DNA of 64,000 nt from Frigoribacterium sp. PhB116 (GCF_004364285.1 NZ_SOBE01000002.1:186001-250000); one strand, 5' to 3'; counted from the first letter of the stretch, positions 9,196 to 19,035 are shown. A program made the numbers and translations. Notes: generated from the sequence alone by a model not told the origin.

Positions 9196-9594
9196 ATGAC
9201 GATGACAGATCCGGTCGCAGACCTGCTGACCAGACTGCGCAACGCGAACTCGGCTCACCACGAGACCGTCTCGCTCCCCAGCAGCAAGCTCAAGTCCCAC
9301 ATCGCTGAGATCCTCAAGCGTGAGGGCTTCATCGAGTCGTGGAAGGTCGAGGACGCCCGCGTGGGCCAGACCCTCACCATCGACCTCAAGTACGGCCCCG
9401 ACCGTCAGCGCTCCATCGTGGGCATCAAGCGCGTCTCGAAGCCCGGTCTCCGGGTGTACGCGAAGTCGACCGAGATCCCCCAGGTCTTCGGTGGCCTCGG
9501 CGTGGCGATCCTGTCCACCTCCTCCGGTCTGCTGACCGACCGTGAGGCCGAGAAGAAGGGCGTAGGCGGAGAAGTCCTCGCCTACGTGTGGTAA
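9196..9594 (+). CDS. rpsH: 30S ribosomal protein S8
   Basis: Encodes 132 aa. ATG 9196 was chosen because it gives the family N-terminus [18 protein letters not shown] and follows a GAGGAAGAG site at about 12 bases; an upstream ATG at 9154 would add 14 residues that do not resemble S8. The C-terminal block [26 protein letters not shown] is typical. S8 binds the central domain of 16S rRNA and represses the spc operon in Escherichia coli. It lies 6 bp before rplF. Confidence 0.96.
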   Translation: MTMTDPVADLLTRLRNANSAHHETVSLPSSKLKSHIAEILKREGFIESWKVEDARVGQTLTIDLKYGPDRQRSIVGIKRVSKPGLRVYAKSTEIPQVFGGLGVAILSTSSGLLTDREAEKKGVGGEVLAYVW

Positions 9595-9600
9595 CCCGCC

Positions 9601-10137
9601 ATGTCTCGAATCGGAAGACTCCCCATCTCGATCCCTGCCGGGGTCGACGTGAAGATCGACGGCCAGGCCGTCTCGGTCAAGGGCCCGAAGGGCGAGCTCG
9701 CGCTCGTCGTCAAGAGCCCCATCGAAGCCAAGCTCGAAGAGGGCACCGTCGTCGTGACGCGTCCCGACGACGAGCGTGAGTCGCGTGCCCTGCACGGCCT
9801 GACCCGTACCCTCATCGCCAACCAGATCATCGGCGTGACCCAGGGCTACACCAAGGGCCTCGAGGTCGTCGGCACCGGTTACCGCGTGCAGGCGAAGGGC
9901 TCGAACGTCGAGTTCGCGCTCGGCTACTCGCACCCCATCACCGTCGAGCCGCCCGCGGGCATCAGCTTCACGGTCGAGGGCAACAACAAGCTCACGGTCG
10001 TCGGCATCGACAAGCAGGCCGTCGGCGAAGTCGCCGCCAACATCCGCAAGCTGCGCAAGCCCGAGCCCTACAAGGGCAAGGGTGTCCGCTACGCCGGCGA
10101 GGTCGTCCGCCGCAAGGCCGGAAAGTCAGGTAAGTAA
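9601..10137 (+). CDS. rplF: 50S ribosomal protein L6
   Basis: Encodes 178 aa, normal length, starting [17 protein letters not shown]. Two L6 domains are recognisable; the conserved C-terminal [23 protein letters not shown] is present. L6 lies near the factor-binding centre and the sarcin-ricin loop. rplR follows after 2 bp. Confidence 0.97.
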   Translation: MSRIGRLPISIPAGVDVKIDGQAVSVKGPKGELALVVKSPIEAKLEEGTVVVTRPDDERESRALHGLTRTLIANQIIGVTQGYTKGLEVVGTGYRVQAKGSNVEFALGYSHPITVEPPAGISFTVEGNNKLTVVGIDKQAVGEVAANIRKLRKPEPYKGKGVRYAGEVVRRKAGKSGK

Positions 10138-10139
10138 TC

Positions 10140-10511
10140 ATGGGTCTCGGTACACGAGGAAAGTCCAAGTCGGCAGCCACCAAGCGCCGTCACACCCGCC
10201 TGCGCAAGAAGGTCGTGGGCACCGAAGAGCGCCCCCGTCTCGTCGTCACCCGCTCGGCCCGTCACGTCTTCGTGCAGGTCGTCGACGACAGCAAGGGCTT
10301 CACCGTCGCCAGCGCCTCGACCCTCGAGGCCGACATGCGCACGTTCGACGGTGACAAGACCGCTAAGTCCCGCAAGGTCGGCGCACTCGTCGCCGAGCGC
10401 GCGAAGGCCGCGGGCATCGAGGCCGTCGTGTTCGATCGCGGCGGCAACAAGTACGCCGGACGCGTCGCGGCCATCGCCGAAGGCGCCCGAGAGGCTGGTT
10501 TGAACCTGTGA
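10140..10511 (+). CDS. rplR: 50S ribosomal protein L18
   Basis: Encodes 123 aa with a basic N-terminus ([24 protein letters not shown]) followed by the 5S rRNA-binding core [20 protein letters not shown] and the C-terminal [20 protein letters not shown]18 delivers 5S rRNA to the large subunit together with L5. The stop overlaps the GTG start of rpsE in a GTGA arrangement. Confidence 0.97.
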   Translation: MGLGTRGKSKSAATKRRHTRLRKKVVGTEERPRLVVTRSARHVFVQVVDDSKGFTVASASTLEADMRTFDGDKTAKSRKVGALVAERAKAAGIEAVVFDRGGNKYAGRVAAIAEGAREAGLNL

Positions 10512-11263
10512 GCGACGCTACGAACACCACTCCCCCCGAGGCCCCGGCCGAGGCGACGACGGAGGCCACCAAGGCTCCCGCCGAGGCCGTCGTCGAGCGC
10601 CCCGTCGAGACGGCTGCCGGCTCGGAGTCCAACAACCGCGAAGGCGGTCGCACCGACCGTCGCGGCGGTCAGGGCCGCGGAGACCGCAACGCCGGTGGCC
10701 GTGGCCGCGGCGACCGTGACGACAAGAGCCAGTTCCTGGAGCGCGTCGTCACCATCAACCGCGTGTCCAAGGTCGTCAAGGGCGGTCGTCGCTTCAGCTT
10801 CACGGCGCTCGTCGTCGTCGGCGACGGCAACGGACTGGTCGGCGTCGGCTACGGCAAGGCCCGCGAGGTCCCGACCGCCATCAGCAAGGGCGTCGAGGAG
10901 GCGAAGAAGAACTTCTTCCGCGTCCCCCGCATCGGCAACACCATCCCGCACCCCGTGCAGGGCGAAGCTGCTGCCGGCGTCGTGATGCTGCGTCCGGCCT
11001 CGGCCGGTACCGGTGTCATCGCCGGTGGTCCCGTCCGCGCCGTGCTCGAGTGCGCCGGCATCCACGACGTGCTCAGCAAGTCGCTCGGCTCGTCCAACAC
11101 GATCAACATCGTGCACGCGACCGTCACTGCGCTGAAGCTCCTCGAGGAGCCTCGTGCCGTCGCGGCCCGTCGTGGCCTCGACATCGACCAGGTGATGCCG
11201 GCGTTCCTGCAGCGTGCAGAGGACGCAGCGCGCACCGCCGCGACCGAGAAGGCAGGTGCCTGA
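10508..11263 (+). CDS. rpsE: 30S ribosomal protein S5 with Arg/Gly-rich N-terminal extension
   Basis: Encodes 251 aa; bacterial S5 is usually 165-200 aa. The S5 core starts near residue 78 with [19 protein letters not shown], followed by [19 protein letters not shown] and the C-terminal domain [19 protein letters not shown]. The preceding 75 residues are first Ala/Glu/Thr-rich and then Arg/Gly-rich ([18 protein letters not shown]), an RGG-like basic segment probably contacting rRNA. S5 helps form the mRNA entry site and affects decoding fidelity. GTG 10508 overlaps the rplR stop; the TGA overlaps the rpmD start. Confidence 0.95.
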   Translation: MSDATNTTPPEAPAEATTEATKAPAEAVVERPVETAAGSESNNREGGRTDRRGGQGRGDRNAGGRGRGDRDDKSQFLERVVTINRVSKVVKGGRRFSFTALVVVGDGNGLVGVGYGKAREVPTAISKGVEEAKKNFFRVPRIGNTIPHPVQGEAAAGVVMLRPASAGTGVIAGGPVRAVLECAGIHDVLSKSLGSSNTINIVHATVTALKLLEEPRAVAARRGLDIDQVMPAFLQRAEDAARTAATEKAGA

Positions 11264-11448
11264 TGGCCGCCAACCTCAAGGTGACCCAGATCAAGTCCGT
11301 AATCAGCGAGAAGCAGAACCAGCGTGACACGCTGCGGAGCCTGGGCCTCAAGCGGATCGGCCACTCGGTCGTTCGCGAGGACACCAAGCAGAACCGTGGC
11401 TACGTCAACGTGGTCGCTCACCTCGTGAAGGTCGAGGAGATTGACTAA
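11263..11448 (+). CDS. rpmD: 50S ribosomal protein L30
   Basis: Encodes 61 aa, the normal L30 size. It shows [20 protein letters not shown] and [15 protein letters not shown], the family core. The ATG at 11263 overlaps the rpsE TGA, and the TAA overlaps the rplO ATG by one base, so the three genes are tightly coupled. L30 is a peripheral large-subunit protein found in many but not all bacteria. Confidence 0.96.
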   Translation: MAANLKVTQIKSVISEKQNQRDTLRSLGLKRIGHSVVREDTKQNRGYVNVVAHLVKVEEID

Positions 11449-12074
11449 TGGCTGACGAGAAGAAGGAGCCGGCCGCGAAGGCCGCTCCCAAGAAGGCCGC
11501 CGCCCCCAAGGCGACGACCACCAAGGCTGCTGCCCCCAAGGCCGCCGCCAAGAAGCCGGCTGCCGACAAGGCCGCCGCGTCGACGGCGTCCAGCACGACA
11601 TCGGCTCCGGCCGGCTCGTCGGACGTCGCGCGTCCGCAGGTGCTCAAGGTGCACCACCTCCGCCCGGCTCCCGGTGCCAAGAAGGCGAAGACCCGCGTCG
11701 GACGCGGTGAGGGCTCGAAGGGCAAGACGGCCGGACGTGGCACCAAGGGCCAGAAGGCCCGGTACCAGGTCAAGGTCGGCTTCGAGGGCGGCCAGATGCC
11801 GCTGCACATGCGTACTCCGAAGCTGCGCGGGTTCAAGAACCCGTTCCGCGTCGAGTACCAGGTCGTGAACCTCGAGAAGCTCGGCGAGCTCTACCCCCAG
11901 GGAGGCGACGTCACCATCGTCGACCTGGTCGCCAAGGGCGCCGTCCGCAAGAACGAGAAGGTCAAGGTCCTCGGCCAGGGCGACCTCAGCGTCGCGCTGA
12001 CCGTCGCGGTCGACAAGGTCTCCGGCTCTGCCGAAGAGAAGATCGTCGCCGCAGGCGGATCCGTCACCAAGTAA
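11448..12074 (+). CDS. rplO: 50S ribosomal protein L15 with Ala/Lys-rich N-terminal extension
   Basis: Encodes 208 aa; L15 is normally about 145 aa. The L15 core begins near residue 65 ([23 protein letters not shown]) and includes [18 protein letters not shown] and the C-terminal [11 protein letters not shown]. The first 60 residues are almost entirely Ala, Lys, Pro and Thr, a histone-like basic tail probably lying on rRNA. L15 is an early-to-mid assembly protein. It is the last ribosomal gene of this run; a hairpin and secY follow. Confidence 0.94.
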   Translation: MADEKKEPAAKAAPKKAAAPKATTTKAAAPKAAAKKPAADKAAASTASSTTSAPAGSSDVARPQVLKVHHLRPAPGAKKAKTRVGRGEGSKGKTAGRGTKGQKARYQVKVGFEGGQMPLHMRTPKLRGFKNPFRVEYQVVNLEKLGELYPQGGDVTIVDLVAKGAVRKNEKVKVLGQGDLSVALTVAVDKVSGSAEEKIVAAGGSVTK

Positions 12075-12081
12075 TGCCCTG

Positions 12082-12109
12082 AGGGGGTGGTCCGTCAGGG
12101 CCACCCCCT
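12082..12109 (+). terminator. Hairpin between rplO and secY
   Basis: Arms 12082-12093 and 12098-12109 form a stem of about 12 bp (9 perfect outer pairs, one wobble) with a GTCA loop, ending in CTT. It lies 8 bp after the rplO stop and 35 bp before secY, so it may reduce transcription from the ribosomal genes into secY. Confidence 0.6.
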
Positions 12110-12143
12110 TCAGTCGTCTATCCTTCACACCGGGAGGCCCACC

Positions 12144-13466
12144 ATGTTCAGAGCTGTCGCGCGCATCATGCGCACGCCCGACCTTCGCCGCAAGATCGGG
12201 TTCACGCTCGGCATCATCGCGCTCTTCCGGCTGGGGTCCTTCATCCCTGCTCCGTTCGTGGACTACCAGAACGTGCAGCTCTGCCTCGCCGGCAGCCAGG
12301 GCACCTCGGGCCTCTACGAGCTCGTGAACCTCTTCAGCGGCGGCGCACTGCTGCAGCTGTCCGTGTTCGCGCTGGGCATCATGCCCTACATCACGTCGTC
12401 GATCATCGTGCAGCTGCTGCGCGTGGTGATCCCGCACTTCGACACCCTCTACAAGGAGGGCCAGTCCGGCCAGGCCAAGCTGACCCAGTACACGCGGTAC
12501 CTCACCATCGCGCTGGGCATCCTGCAGTCGACCACCCTCATCACCGTGGCCCGCTCCGGCACGCTCTTCGCGGGCTCCGGCGCCGCGGAGTGCCAGCAGC
12601 TCATCACGAACGACGCCTGGTACGCCGTGCTCCTCATGGTCATCACCATGACCGCCGGCACCGGCCTCATCATGTGGATGGGCGAGCTCATCACCGAGCG
12701 CGGCATCGGCAACGGCATGTCGCTCCTCATCTTCACGTCGATCGCGGCCCGCTTCCCCACGGCCCTCTGGAGCATCGCCCAGGCGCGCGGCTTCGAGATC
12801 TTCCTCATGGTCATCGCGGTCGGGCTGGTCATCATGGCCGCCGTCGTGTTCGTCGAGCAGTCGCAGCGACGAGTGCCCGTGCAGTACGCCAAGCGCATGG
12901 TCGGCAGGCGGACGTACGGGGGCAACAACACGTACATCCCGATCAAGGTCAACATGGCAGGCGTCGTGCCCGTCATCTTCGCCTCGTCGCTGCTGTACCT
13001 GCCGGCCCTGGTCGCCCAGTTCAACCGGCCTACCGACGGCACCGCCCCGGCGGCGTGGGTCTCGTGGGTCGAGGCGAACCTCACCTCGGGCGACAACCCG
13101 CTCTACATGGCGGTGTACTTCGCGCTCATCGTCGGGTTCACGTACTTCTACGTCGCGATCACCTTCAACCCCGAAGAGGTCGCGGACAACATGAAGAAGT
13201 ACGGCGGGTTCATCCCCGGCATCCGTGCGGGCCGTCCGACGGCCGAGTACCTCGACTACGTCCTGACGCGGGTGACCCTGCCCGGCTCGCTGTACCTCGG
13301 CATCGTGGCGCTCATCCCGCTGATCGCCCTCGCCACCGTCGGCGCGAACCAGAACTTCCCCTTCGGCGGCGCGAGCATCCTGATCATCGTCGGCGTCGGC
13401 CTCGAGACGGTCAAGCAGATCGACTCGCAGCTCCAGCAGCGGCACTACGAGGGGCTCCTCCGATGA
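12144..13466 (+). CDS. secY: Preprotein translocase subunit SecY
   Basis: Encodes 440 aa with about ten membrane segments, the pore subunit of the Sec translocon in the cytoplasmic membrane. ATG 12144 follows a GGGAGG site and gives the family N-terminus [18 protein letters not shown]; an earlier in-frame start at 12087 lies inside the upstream hairpin. Visible features include the [17 protein letters not shown] block, [31 protein letters not shown] and [21 protein letters not shown]. The stop overlaps the adk ATG. Confidence 0.97.
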   Translation: MFRAVARIMRTPDLRRKIGFTLGIIALFRLGSFIPAPFVDYQNVQLCLAGSQGTSGLYELVNLFSGGALLQLSVFALGIMPYITSSIIVQLLRVVIPHFDTLYKEGQSGQAKLTQYTRYLTIALGILQSTTLITVARSGTLFAGSGAAECQQLITNDAWYAVLLMVITMTAGTGLIMWMGELITERGIGNGMSLLIFTSIAARFPTALWSIAQARGFEIFLMVIAVGLVIMAAVVFVEQSQRRVPVQYAKRMVGRRTYGGNNTYIPIKVNMAGVVPVIFASSLLYLPALVAQFNRPTDGTAPAAWVSWVEANLTSGDNPLYMAVYFALIVGFTYFYVAITFNPEEVADNMKKYGGFIPGIRAGRPTAEYLDYVLTRVTLPGSLYLGIVALIPLIALATVGANQNFPFGGASILIIVGVGLETVKQIDSQLQQRHYEGLLR

Positions 13467-14083
13467 CCGGCGCACAGTCGGTCCCGGCGCCGCGCCTCCT
13501 GATCGTCGGTCCGCCCGGCGCGGGCAAGGGCACCCAGGCGGTGCGCATCGCCGAGTCGTTCGGCATCCCCGCGATCTCGACGGGCGACATCTTCCGGGCC
13601 AACGTCGCCGGCGAGACCGATCTCGGCCTCAAGGTCAAGGCGATCCTCGACGCAGGCGACTACGTCCCGGACAGCCTGACCAACGAGCTCATCAGCGACC
13701 GCCTCACGGAGGCGGATGCCGAGCACGGGTTCCTGCTCGACGGCTACCCGCGCACCGTGCAGCAGGTCGACTTCCTCGACGAGTTCCTCGCCGGTCGCGG
13801 CGAGGCCCTCGCGGCTGTCGTGCAGCTCGTCGCCGATCGTGACGAGATCGTCGAGCGCCTGCGCCGACGCGCTCTCGACCAGGGGCGCTCCGACGACACG
13901 GAGGAGGCGATCCGCCACCGGCAGGACGTCTACCTCCGCGAGACCGCTCCACTGATCGAGACGTACCGCGATCGCGGCCTGCTCGTCGAGGTCGACGGCC
14001 TGGGCAGCATCGACGAGGTCGCCTCGCGCATCGACGACGCTCTCATGGGCGCCGGCTTCAGGCCCACCGCCTCCGCGTCCTGA
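13463..14083 (+). CDS. adk: Adenylate kinase
   Basis: Encodes 206 aa. Catalyses ATP + AMP to 2 ADP in the cytoplasm. The P-loop [10 protein letters not shown] lies at about residues 18-27, AMP-site Arg and the [13 protein letters not shown] block follow, and the LID is the short form ([19 protein letters not shown]) without zinc-binding Cys, as in actinobacteria. ATG 13463 overlaps the secY stop (ATGA); about 10 residues precede the core, so a slightly later start cannot be excluded. map follows after 5 bp. secY-adk-map is a classic conserved order. Confidence 0.95.
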   Translation: MTGAQSVPAPRLLIVGPPGAGKGTQAVRIAESFGIPAISTGDIFRANVAGETDLGLKVKAILDAGDYVPDSLTNELISDRLTEADAEHGFLLDGYPRTVQQVDFLDEFLAGRGEALAAVVQLVADRDEIVERLRRRALDQGRSDDTEEAIRHRQDVYLRETAPLIETYRDRGLLVEVDGLGSIDEVASRIDDALMGAGFRPTASAS

Positions 14084-14088
14084 CCGAC

Positions 14089-14922
14089 GTGGCGTTCCGC
14101 AAGCCCGGGATCTACAAGACCCCCGACGAGCTCCGGCTCATGGTGCGCCCTGGCGTCCTGACTGCGGAGGCGCTTGACGCCGTCGCTGCCGTCATCCGGC
14201 CCGGGGTCACCACCGGTGAGCTCGACGCCGTGGCAGAGCGCACGATCCGCGAAGGCGGCGGCGTGCCCAACTTCATGCTCGTGCCGGGCTACCGGCACAC
14301 GATCTGCGCCTCCGTCAACGAGGAGGTCGTCCACGGCATCCCCGGCGACCGCGTCCTGCGGGCAGGTGACATCGTCTCCGTCGACTGCGGCGCCGAGGTC
14401 GACGGCTGGAACGGCGACAGCGCTCGGACCTTCGTCCTCGACGACCCGTCGCGCCCCGAGCTCGTGGCCGAGCGTCGGCTCCTCGCCGAGGTCACCGAGG
14501 AGGCGCTCTGGCGCGGCATCGCGGCCCTGGCCGTGGCCCGCCATCTGAACGAGGTCGGCGACGCCGTCGAGGACCACGTGGAGTCCCGGGGCGAGTTCGG
14601 CATCGTCGAGGACTACACGGGCCACGGCATCGGCCGGTCGATGCACGAGGAGCCGCCCGTCTTCAACTACCGGATCAAGGGCCGCGGCCCCGCGGTGCGG
14701 CCCGGCCTCGTCGTCGCCATCGAGCCCATGGTCACGCGAGGAGGCGGCGACACGGTCACCCAGGACGACGACTGGACCGTGACCACCGTCGACGGCTCGG
14801 ACGCTGCGCACTGGGAGCACTCGGTGGCTGTCCACGAAGGCGGCATCTGGGTCACGACGGCCCACGACGGGGGAGCAGCCGGCCTCGCCGCGCTCGGCGT
14901 CCGGCCCGTCCCCGTCGCCTGA
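14089..14922 (+). CDS. map: Methionine aminopeptidase, type I
   Basis: Encodes 277 aa from GTG 14089. Removes the initiator Met from nascent proteins using two metal ions. The metal ligands are visible: Asp in VDCGAEVDGWNGD, His in DYTGHGIGRSMHEEP, Glu in VVAIEPMVTRG and Glu in HWEHSVAV; the substrate His is in VPGYRHTIC. It is a type I enzyme without an SH3-binding N-terminal extension. It ends 17 bp before the stop of the convergent LCP gene. Confidence 0.95.
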   Translation: MAFRKPGIYKTPDELRLMVRPGVLTAEALDAVAAVIRPGVTTGELDAVAERTIREGGGVPNFMLVPGYRHTICASVNEEVVHGIPGDRVLRAGDIVSVDCGAEVDGWNGDSARTFVLDDPSRPELVAERRLLAEVTEEALWRGIAALAVARHLNEVGDAVEDHVESRGEFGIVEDYTGHGIGRSMHEEPPVFNYRIKGRGPAVRPGLVVAIEPMVTRGGGDTVTQDDDWTVTTVDGSDAAHWEHSVAVHEGGIWVTTAHDGGAAGLAALGVRPVPVA

Positions 14923-14939
14923 GGCCTCGTCCGGCCGGC

Positions 14940-16208
14940 TCAGCCCCGCGAGGACCCGACCGAGCAGGTCGCCTCGGCGGCCGTCTGGCCCGTGATCGTC
15001 GACGGCAGGGTCGTCGTGACCGGTGCCGGCTCGGCCGGCGCTGTGGTCCCCGCATCGTCGGCACCGGTCGTCCCGGTGGCTGCAGGCGCGGGCGTCTCGG
15101 GCGCAGGTGCGGGCGCGGCCGACTCGTCCACGGTGGAGCCTCGGCCCACCGCCTCATCGCCGAGCGTGAACTTCTGGTCGGCCTGCAGCGCCGCCTCGAG
15201 CACCGCGGCATCCGACTCGGCGGGGATCACCCGACCGGCTTGGTCGGGGTCGTCGACCACCGGGTACTGCACGAACACGATGTCGGCCGGGGTCAGGTTC
15301 CTCAGCGCGAGCGCGAGCGACACCAGCGTGTCGGGCGAGCTCAGGGACGACGAGAGGGTCATGTTGCCGAGCGCCGCCGAGGCCAGCTTGTAGAGCGTCG
15401 TCGGGCTGCCGAGCGTGCCGCCGGAGATGATCGTGCGCATCATCGACGACAGGAACACCTGCTGCGAGCTGATGCGGGCGAGGTCGCTCCCGTCGCCGAC
15501 GCCGTGGCGCGTCCGGAGGAACTCGAGGGCGTCCTTGCCCTGCAGGGAGTGGGTGCCGGCCGAGAGGTCGAGCCCGGTGTCGGTGTCGCGGATCCGCTGC
15601 GTGACGCAGACGTCGACCCCGCCCAGGGCGTTCGACATCTCGATGACGCCGTCGAAGGTGATCATGCCTGCGTAGTAGACGCTGAGCCCCGTCATGCTCT
15701 CGACGGCGGCGACCGTGCAGCTGATGCCGCCGTCGCCGTAGAGGGTGTTGAACTGCTGGTACGAGGCGGCCGGATGCGCCGCCCCGTCGTCGCCGGTGCA
15801 CGCGGGACGGTCGATCATCAGGTCTCGCGGGAAGCTGACGGCCGTGAGCTGGGTCTGGTCCTCGGACAGGTGCACGAGGATGTTGACGTCGTTCCGCACC
15901 CCGTCGACCACGCCGGCGTCCACCGCGCTGCCGGGATCACGCTGGTCGCTGCCGATCAGGAGGATGTTCGCGCCGCCGGGGATCGCCGAGATCTCCTTCG
16001 GGGCGGCCGTCTCGTTGTCCAGGGCGACCGACGTCACCGACGAGGTGAGCTGCTGGGCGGTGATGGCGGCCAAGGAGGCGCCGCTCACGAGCAGCACGGC
16101 CAGTGCGCTGGCCACGAGGGTCGCCAGGGCCCGGAACGGCCCTCGCCGTCGGAGGCGACCGTGACGGGCGGCCCCTCGGCGGCCGGGCGTGCGTGTCTGC
16201 TGGGGCAT
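14940..16208 (-). CDS. LytR-CpsA-Psr (LCP) family cell-wall ligase-like protein
   Basis: A 422-aa membrane-anchored protein. A basic N-terminus (about residues 1-25) and one membrane segment (about 26-48) precede the extracellular LCP domain, which has NILLIGSDQRD, the Arg-containing SFPRDLMID, YGDGG and LEFLRTRHGVGDGSDLARISSQQ blocks. LCP enzymes attach teichoic acid-like or arabinogalactan polymers to peptidoglycan from undecaprenyl-linked precursors; the exact substrate here is unknown. The last 80 residues are Ala/Pro/Thr-rich, probably a disordered wall-spanning tail. The start is supported by an AGGAG site 6 bases before the ATG. It is transcribed convergently to map and divergently from infA. 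Confidence 0.9.
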   Translation of the reverse strand: MPQQTRTPGRRGAARHGRLRRRGPFRALATLVASALAVLLVSGASLAAITAQQLTSSVTSVALDNETAAPKEISAIPGGANILLIGSDQRDPGSAVDAGVVDGVRNDVNILVHLSEDQTQLTAVSFPRDLMIDRPACTGDDGAAHPAASYQQFNTLYGDGGISCTVAAVESMTGLSVYYAGMITFDGVIEMSNALGGVDVCVTQRIRDTDTGLDLSAGTHSLQGKDALEFLRTRHGVGDGSDLARISSQQVFLSSMMRTIISGGTLGSPTTLYKLASAALGNMTLSSSLSSPDTLVSLALALRNLTPADIVFVQYPVVDDPDQAGRVIPAESDAAVLEAALQADQKFTLGDEAVGRGSTVDESAAPAPAPETPAPAATGTTGADDAGTTAPAEPAPVTTTLPSTITGQTAAEATCSVGSSRG

Positions 16209-16265
16209 GCGGAGCTCCTGGTCGGCGTCTCATCGTCGACTCGGCGTGTCGGGTCGACGGGCGGG

Positions 16266-16295
16266 TTGCTGAAGTGTAGCGGCATCACCTAGGAT
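16266..16295 (+). promoter_or_regulatory. Candidate promoter for infA
   Basis: TTGCTG at 16266-16271 and TAGGAT at 16290-16295 with an 18-bp spacer, between the divergent LCP gene and infA. A transcript would have a leader of about 85 bases. No clear ribosome-binding site is seen just before infA. Confidence 0.45.
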
Positions 16296-16386
16296 CGATC
16301 TTTGGTGTTCCCAGGTCACATCTGTGTGCCCGGGGCGCCGACTGCCCGCACGACCAACACCCCCAACTCTGAGCGACTGTGAGTCC

Positions 16387-16608
16387 ATGGCCAAAAAAGA
16401 CGGTGTCATCGAAATCGAAGGAGCTGTGATCGAAGCTCTGCCCAACGCGATGTTCCGCGTCGAGCTGACCAACGGTCACAAGGTTCTCGCCCACATCTCG
16501 GGAAAGATGCGTCAGCACTACATCCGCATCCTCCCCGAAGACCGTGTGATCGTCGAGCTGAGCCCCTACGACCTGACCCGCGGCCGGATCGTCTACCGCT
16601 ACAAGTAG
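16387..16608 (+). CDS. infA: Translation initiation factor IF-1
   Basis: Encodes 73 aa, the standard IF-1 length, an OB-fold protein: [27 protein letters not shown] with [13 protein letters not shown] and [24 protein letters not shown]-1 occupies the A site during initiation and assists IF-2 and IF-3. The start was set at ATG 16387 by the invariant N-terminus; an upstream in-frame codon would add non-homologous residues. It heads the infA-rpmJ-rpsM-rpsK-rpoA-rplQ cluster. Confidence 0.97.
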   Translation: MAKKDGVIEIEGAVIEALPNAMFRVELTNGHKVLAHISGKMRQHYIRILPEDRVIVELSPYDLTRGRIVYRYK

Positions 16609-16627
16609 GGCGTGCTGGAAAGGAACG

Positions 16628-16647
16628 GCCCCGCGCACCCGCGGGGC
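16628..16647 (+). promoter_or_regulatory. Hairpin between infA and rpmJ
   Basis: A 7-bp GC stem (16628-16634 with 16641-16647) and 6-base loop, 20 bp after the infA stop, without a T-run. Possible attenuator or RNA processing site. Confidence 0.4.
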
Positions 16648-16676
16648 ACGAAGCCAGCGAGATCAAGGAAACAACG

Positions 16677-16793
16677 ATGAAGGTCAACCCCAGCGTCAAG
16701 CCCATCTGCGAGCACTGCAAGGTGATCCGCCGCAAGGGCAACGTCATGGTCATCTGCAAGAGCAACCCGCGTCACAAGCAGCGTCAGGGCTAG
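16677..16793 (+). CDS. rpmJ: 50S ribosomal protein L36 (zinc-binding form)
   Basis: A 38-aa protein starting at ATG 16677 after an AAGGAAAC stretch. It is the C+ form: the zinc ligands are visible as ICEHCK and ICKSNPRH (three Cys, one His), as in the standard L36 Zn ribbon. It follows infA by 68 bp, the usual order. L36 stabilises 23S rRNA late in assembly. Bacteria with several L36 copies often carry a zinc-free paralogue elsewhere; none is in this window. Confidence 0.95.
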   Translation: MKVNPSVKPICEHCKVIRRKGNVMVICKSNPRHKQRQG

Positions 16794-16835
16794 TCAGCGG
16801 CCACGCTCCGACCGCGACAGCGGTCAGCAGCAGCC

Positions 16836-16851
16836 GGGGCTCTCGAGCCCC
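16836..16851 (+). promoter_or_regulatory. Hairpin in rpmJ-rpsM spacer
   Basis: Arms 16836-16841 and 16846-16851, a perfect 6-bp GC stem with a CTCG loop, 42 bp after the rpmJ stop. The 194-bp spacer 16794-16987 holds this, a second hairpin at 16923-16940 and the GAGGAGA site of rpsM; no gene is seen in it. Confidence 0.45.
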
Positions 16852-16922
16852 AGAGCACCACCCCACGAGCAGCACCAGAACTCGTCGACACGTCGCCCCG
16901 CGCGGCGGCCGGCGGGGGACAC

Positions 16923-16940
16923 CCCGGGCGGAGGCCCGGG
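16923..16940 (+). promoter_or_regulatory. Second hairpin in rpsM leader
   Basis: Perfect 7-bp stem (16923-16929 with 16934-16940) with a GGAG loop, 47 bp before the rpsM start. Could be part of ribosomal-protein feedback control or an attenuator; the sequence alone does not say. Confidence 0.4.
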
Positions 16941-16987
16941 CACCGGTGCTGCGTCACACCTCCACCACTCTCTGAGGAGAAGCCACC

Positions 16988-17362
16988 ATGGCACGTCTAG
17001 CAGGCGTTGACATCCCGCGTGACAAGCGCGTCGAAGTCGCACTGACCTACATCTACGGAGTCGGCCGCACCCGCGCGCTCAAGACTCTCGCCGAGACCGA
17101 GATCGACGGCAACATCCGCGTCAAGGACCTCACGGACGACCAGCTCGTCCTGCTCCGCGACCACATCGAGGGCAACTTCAAGGTCGAGGGCGACCTCCGC
17201 CGTGAGGTCGCCGCCGACATCCGCCGCAAGGTCGAGATCGGCAGCTACGAGGGCATCCGCCACCGCCGCGGCCTGCCTGTGCGCGGCCAGCGCACCAAGA
17301 CGAACGCGCGTACCCGCAAGGGCCCGAAGCGCACCGTCGCCGGCAAGAAGAAGGCTCGCTAG
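16988..17362 (+). CDS. rpsM: 30S ribosomal protein S13
   Basis: Encodes 124 aa starting [30 protein letters not shown], the S13 helix-two-turn-helix N-terminus, with the conserved [30 protein letters not shown] tail in two parts. S13 contacts the P-site tRNA and bridges to the large subunit. The GAGGAGA site lies 7-13 bases before the ATG. rpsK follows after 44 bp. Confidence 0.97.
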   Translation: MARLAGVDIPRDKRVEVALTYIYGVGRTRALKTLAETEIDGNIRVKDLTDDQLVLLRDHIEGNFKVEGDLRREVAADIRRKVEIGSYEGIRHRRGLPVRGQRTKTNARTRKGPKRTVAGKKKAR

Positions 17363-17406
17363 GCCCCGGCTCCCGCCGTACGCCTCTAGGTTCGTAGGAG
17401 ATCAAA

Positions 17407-17805
17407 ATGGCAGCACCGAAGTCGGCCGCGCGCAAGCCCCGCCGCAAAGAGAAGAAGAACGTCGCCGTGGGCCAGGCCCACATCAAGAGCACGTTCAACA
17501 ACACCATCGTGTCGATCACCGATCCCTCGGGTGCCGTGCTGAGCTGGGCTTCGTCCGGCGCCGTCGGCTTCAAGGGCTCGCGCAAGTCGACCCCGTTCGC
17601 CGCGCAGCTCGCGGCCGAGTCGGCTGCGCGTCAGGCGCAGGAGCACGGCGTCAAGAAGGTCGACGTCTTCGTCAAGGGCCCGGGGTCGGGTCGCGAGACC
17701 GCGATCCGCTCGCTCCAGGCCGCAGGCCTCGAGGTCGGCTCGATCAACGACGTCACCCCGCAGGCGCACAACGGCTGCCGCCCGCCGAAGCGTCGTCGCG
17801 TCTAA
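17407..17805 (+). CDS. rpsK: 30S ribosomal protein S11
   Basis: Encodes 132 aa. The S11 core is clear: [38 protein letters not shown] and the C-terminal [19 protein letters not shown] short basic N-terminus ([18 protein letters not shown]) precedes it. S11 forms part of the platform near the E site. The last base of the stop precedes a spacer of 188 bp before rpoA. Confidence 0.97.
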   Translation: MAAPKSAARKPRRKEKKNVAVGQAHIKSTFNNTIVSITDPSGAVLSWASSGAVGFKGSRKSTPFAAQLAAESAARQAQEHGVKKVDVFVKGPGSGRETAIRSLQAAGLEVGSINDVTPQAHNGCRPPKRRRV

Positions 17806-17828
17806 CTGAGTTGCCGCCCGTCGTGCCT

Positions 17829-17854
17829 CCTCCTCCCCTCGCGGGGCGAGGAGG
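17829..17854 (+). terminator. GC hairpin between rpsK and rpoA
   Basis: Arms CCTCCTC (17829-17835) and GAGGAGG (17848-17854) with further CCC/GGG pairing inside and one bulged base. It lies 24 bp after the rpsK stop and may lower read-through into rpoA. The rest of the spacer 17855-17993 contains no gene; the rpoA ribosome site AAAGGAA is at its end. Confidence 0.5.
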
Positions 17855-17993
17855 CGCGGCGGGCTCGACCGCGTCACCACCGCCTCCTGCGTCCCTCGCA
17901 CGGGGCGCCCACAACTCAAGAGACCGACGGGCCAGCCACCCTGTCGTACCGCCGAGAGTCATATAGCGGACTCTCCGCCGAAAGGAACCCACA

Positions 17994-18986
17994 GTGCTCA
18001 TTGCACAGCGCCCCACCCTCACCGAGGAGAACATCTCGGAGTTCCGCTCGCGTTTCGCGATCGAGCCCCTCGAGCCCGGCTTCGGCTACACCCTCGGCAA
18101 CTCGCTGCGTCGCACGCTCCTGTCGTCGATCCCCGGCGCGGCCGTCACCAGCATCCGGATCGACGGCGTGCTGCACGAGTTCACGACCGTCCCCGGCGTG
18201 AAGGAGGACGTGACCGAGGTCATCCTCAACATCAAGCAGCTCGTCGTCTCGAGCGAGCACGACGAGCCCATCACGGCCTACCTGCGCAAGCAGGGCGCGG
18301 GCCAGGTCACGGCCGCCGACATCTCGGCTCCGGCCGGCGTCGAGATCCACAACCCCGAGCTCGTCATCGCCACGCTCAACGACAAGGCGAAGTTCGAGCT
18401 CGAGCTGACGATCGAGCGTGGCCGCGGCTACGTCTCGGCCGTGCAGAACCGCGCCGAGTTCAGCGAGGCCGGTCAGATCCCGATCGACTCGATCTACTCG
18501 CCCGTCCTCAAGGTCACCTACCGCGTCGAGGCGACTCGTGCCGGTGAGCGCACCGACTTCGACCGCCTCGTCGTCGACGTCGAGACGAAGCCGGCCATCA
18601 CGCCGCGCGACGCCATCGCGTCGGCCGGTCGCACGCTGACCGAGCTGTTCGGCCTGGCACGCGAGCTCAACACTGCTGCCGAGGGCATCGAGATCGGCCC
18701 CGCGCCGGTCGACGCCGTCCTCTCCAGCGAGCTGCAGACGCCGATCGAGGATCTCGACCTGTCGGTGCGCAGCTACAACTGCCTGAAGCGCGAGGGCATC
18801 AACACGGTGTCCGAGCTCGTCGCCCTCTCGGAGACGCAGCTCATGAACATCCGCAACTTCGGTCAGAAGTCGGTCGACGAGGTGAAGGACAAGCTCGTCG
18901 AGCTGGGTCTCTCGCTCAAGGACACGGTCCCCGGGTTCGACGGAGCCCACTTCTACAGCGGCTACGACGAGGAAGAGACCAACTAG
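17994..18986 (+). CDS. rpoA: DNA-directed RNA polymerase subunit alpha
   Basis: Encodes 330 aa from GTG 17994. The N-terminal assembly domain (about residues 1-230) carries [28 protein letters not shown]; the C-terminal domain (about 255-315) carries [23 protein letters not shown] and [19 protein letters not shown], the DNA- and activator-binding surface including the Arg of RSYNCLK. An acidic tail ends the protein. Its position between rpsK and rplQ is the standard alpha-operon order. Confidence 0.97.
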   Translation: MLIAQRPTLTEENISEFRSRFAIEPLEPGFGYTLGNSLRRTLLSSIPGAAVTSIRIDGVLHEFTTVPGVKEDVTEVILNIKQLVVSSEHDEPITAYLRKQGAGQVTAADISAPAGVEIHNPELVIATLNDKAKFELELTIERGRGYVSAVQNRAEFSEAGQIPIDSIYSPVLKVTYRVEATRAGERTDFDRLVVDVETKPAITPRDAIASAGRTLTELFGLARELNTAAEGIEIGPAPVDAVLSSELQTPIEDLDLSVRSYNCLKREGINTVSELVALSETQLMNIRNFGQKSVDEVKDKLVELGLSLKDTVPGFDGAHFYSGYDEEETN

Positions 18987-19035
18987 GTCTCGTCTCCCGA
19001 CGCCCTCCATCTTCGACAGCTAGGAACCAACGATC

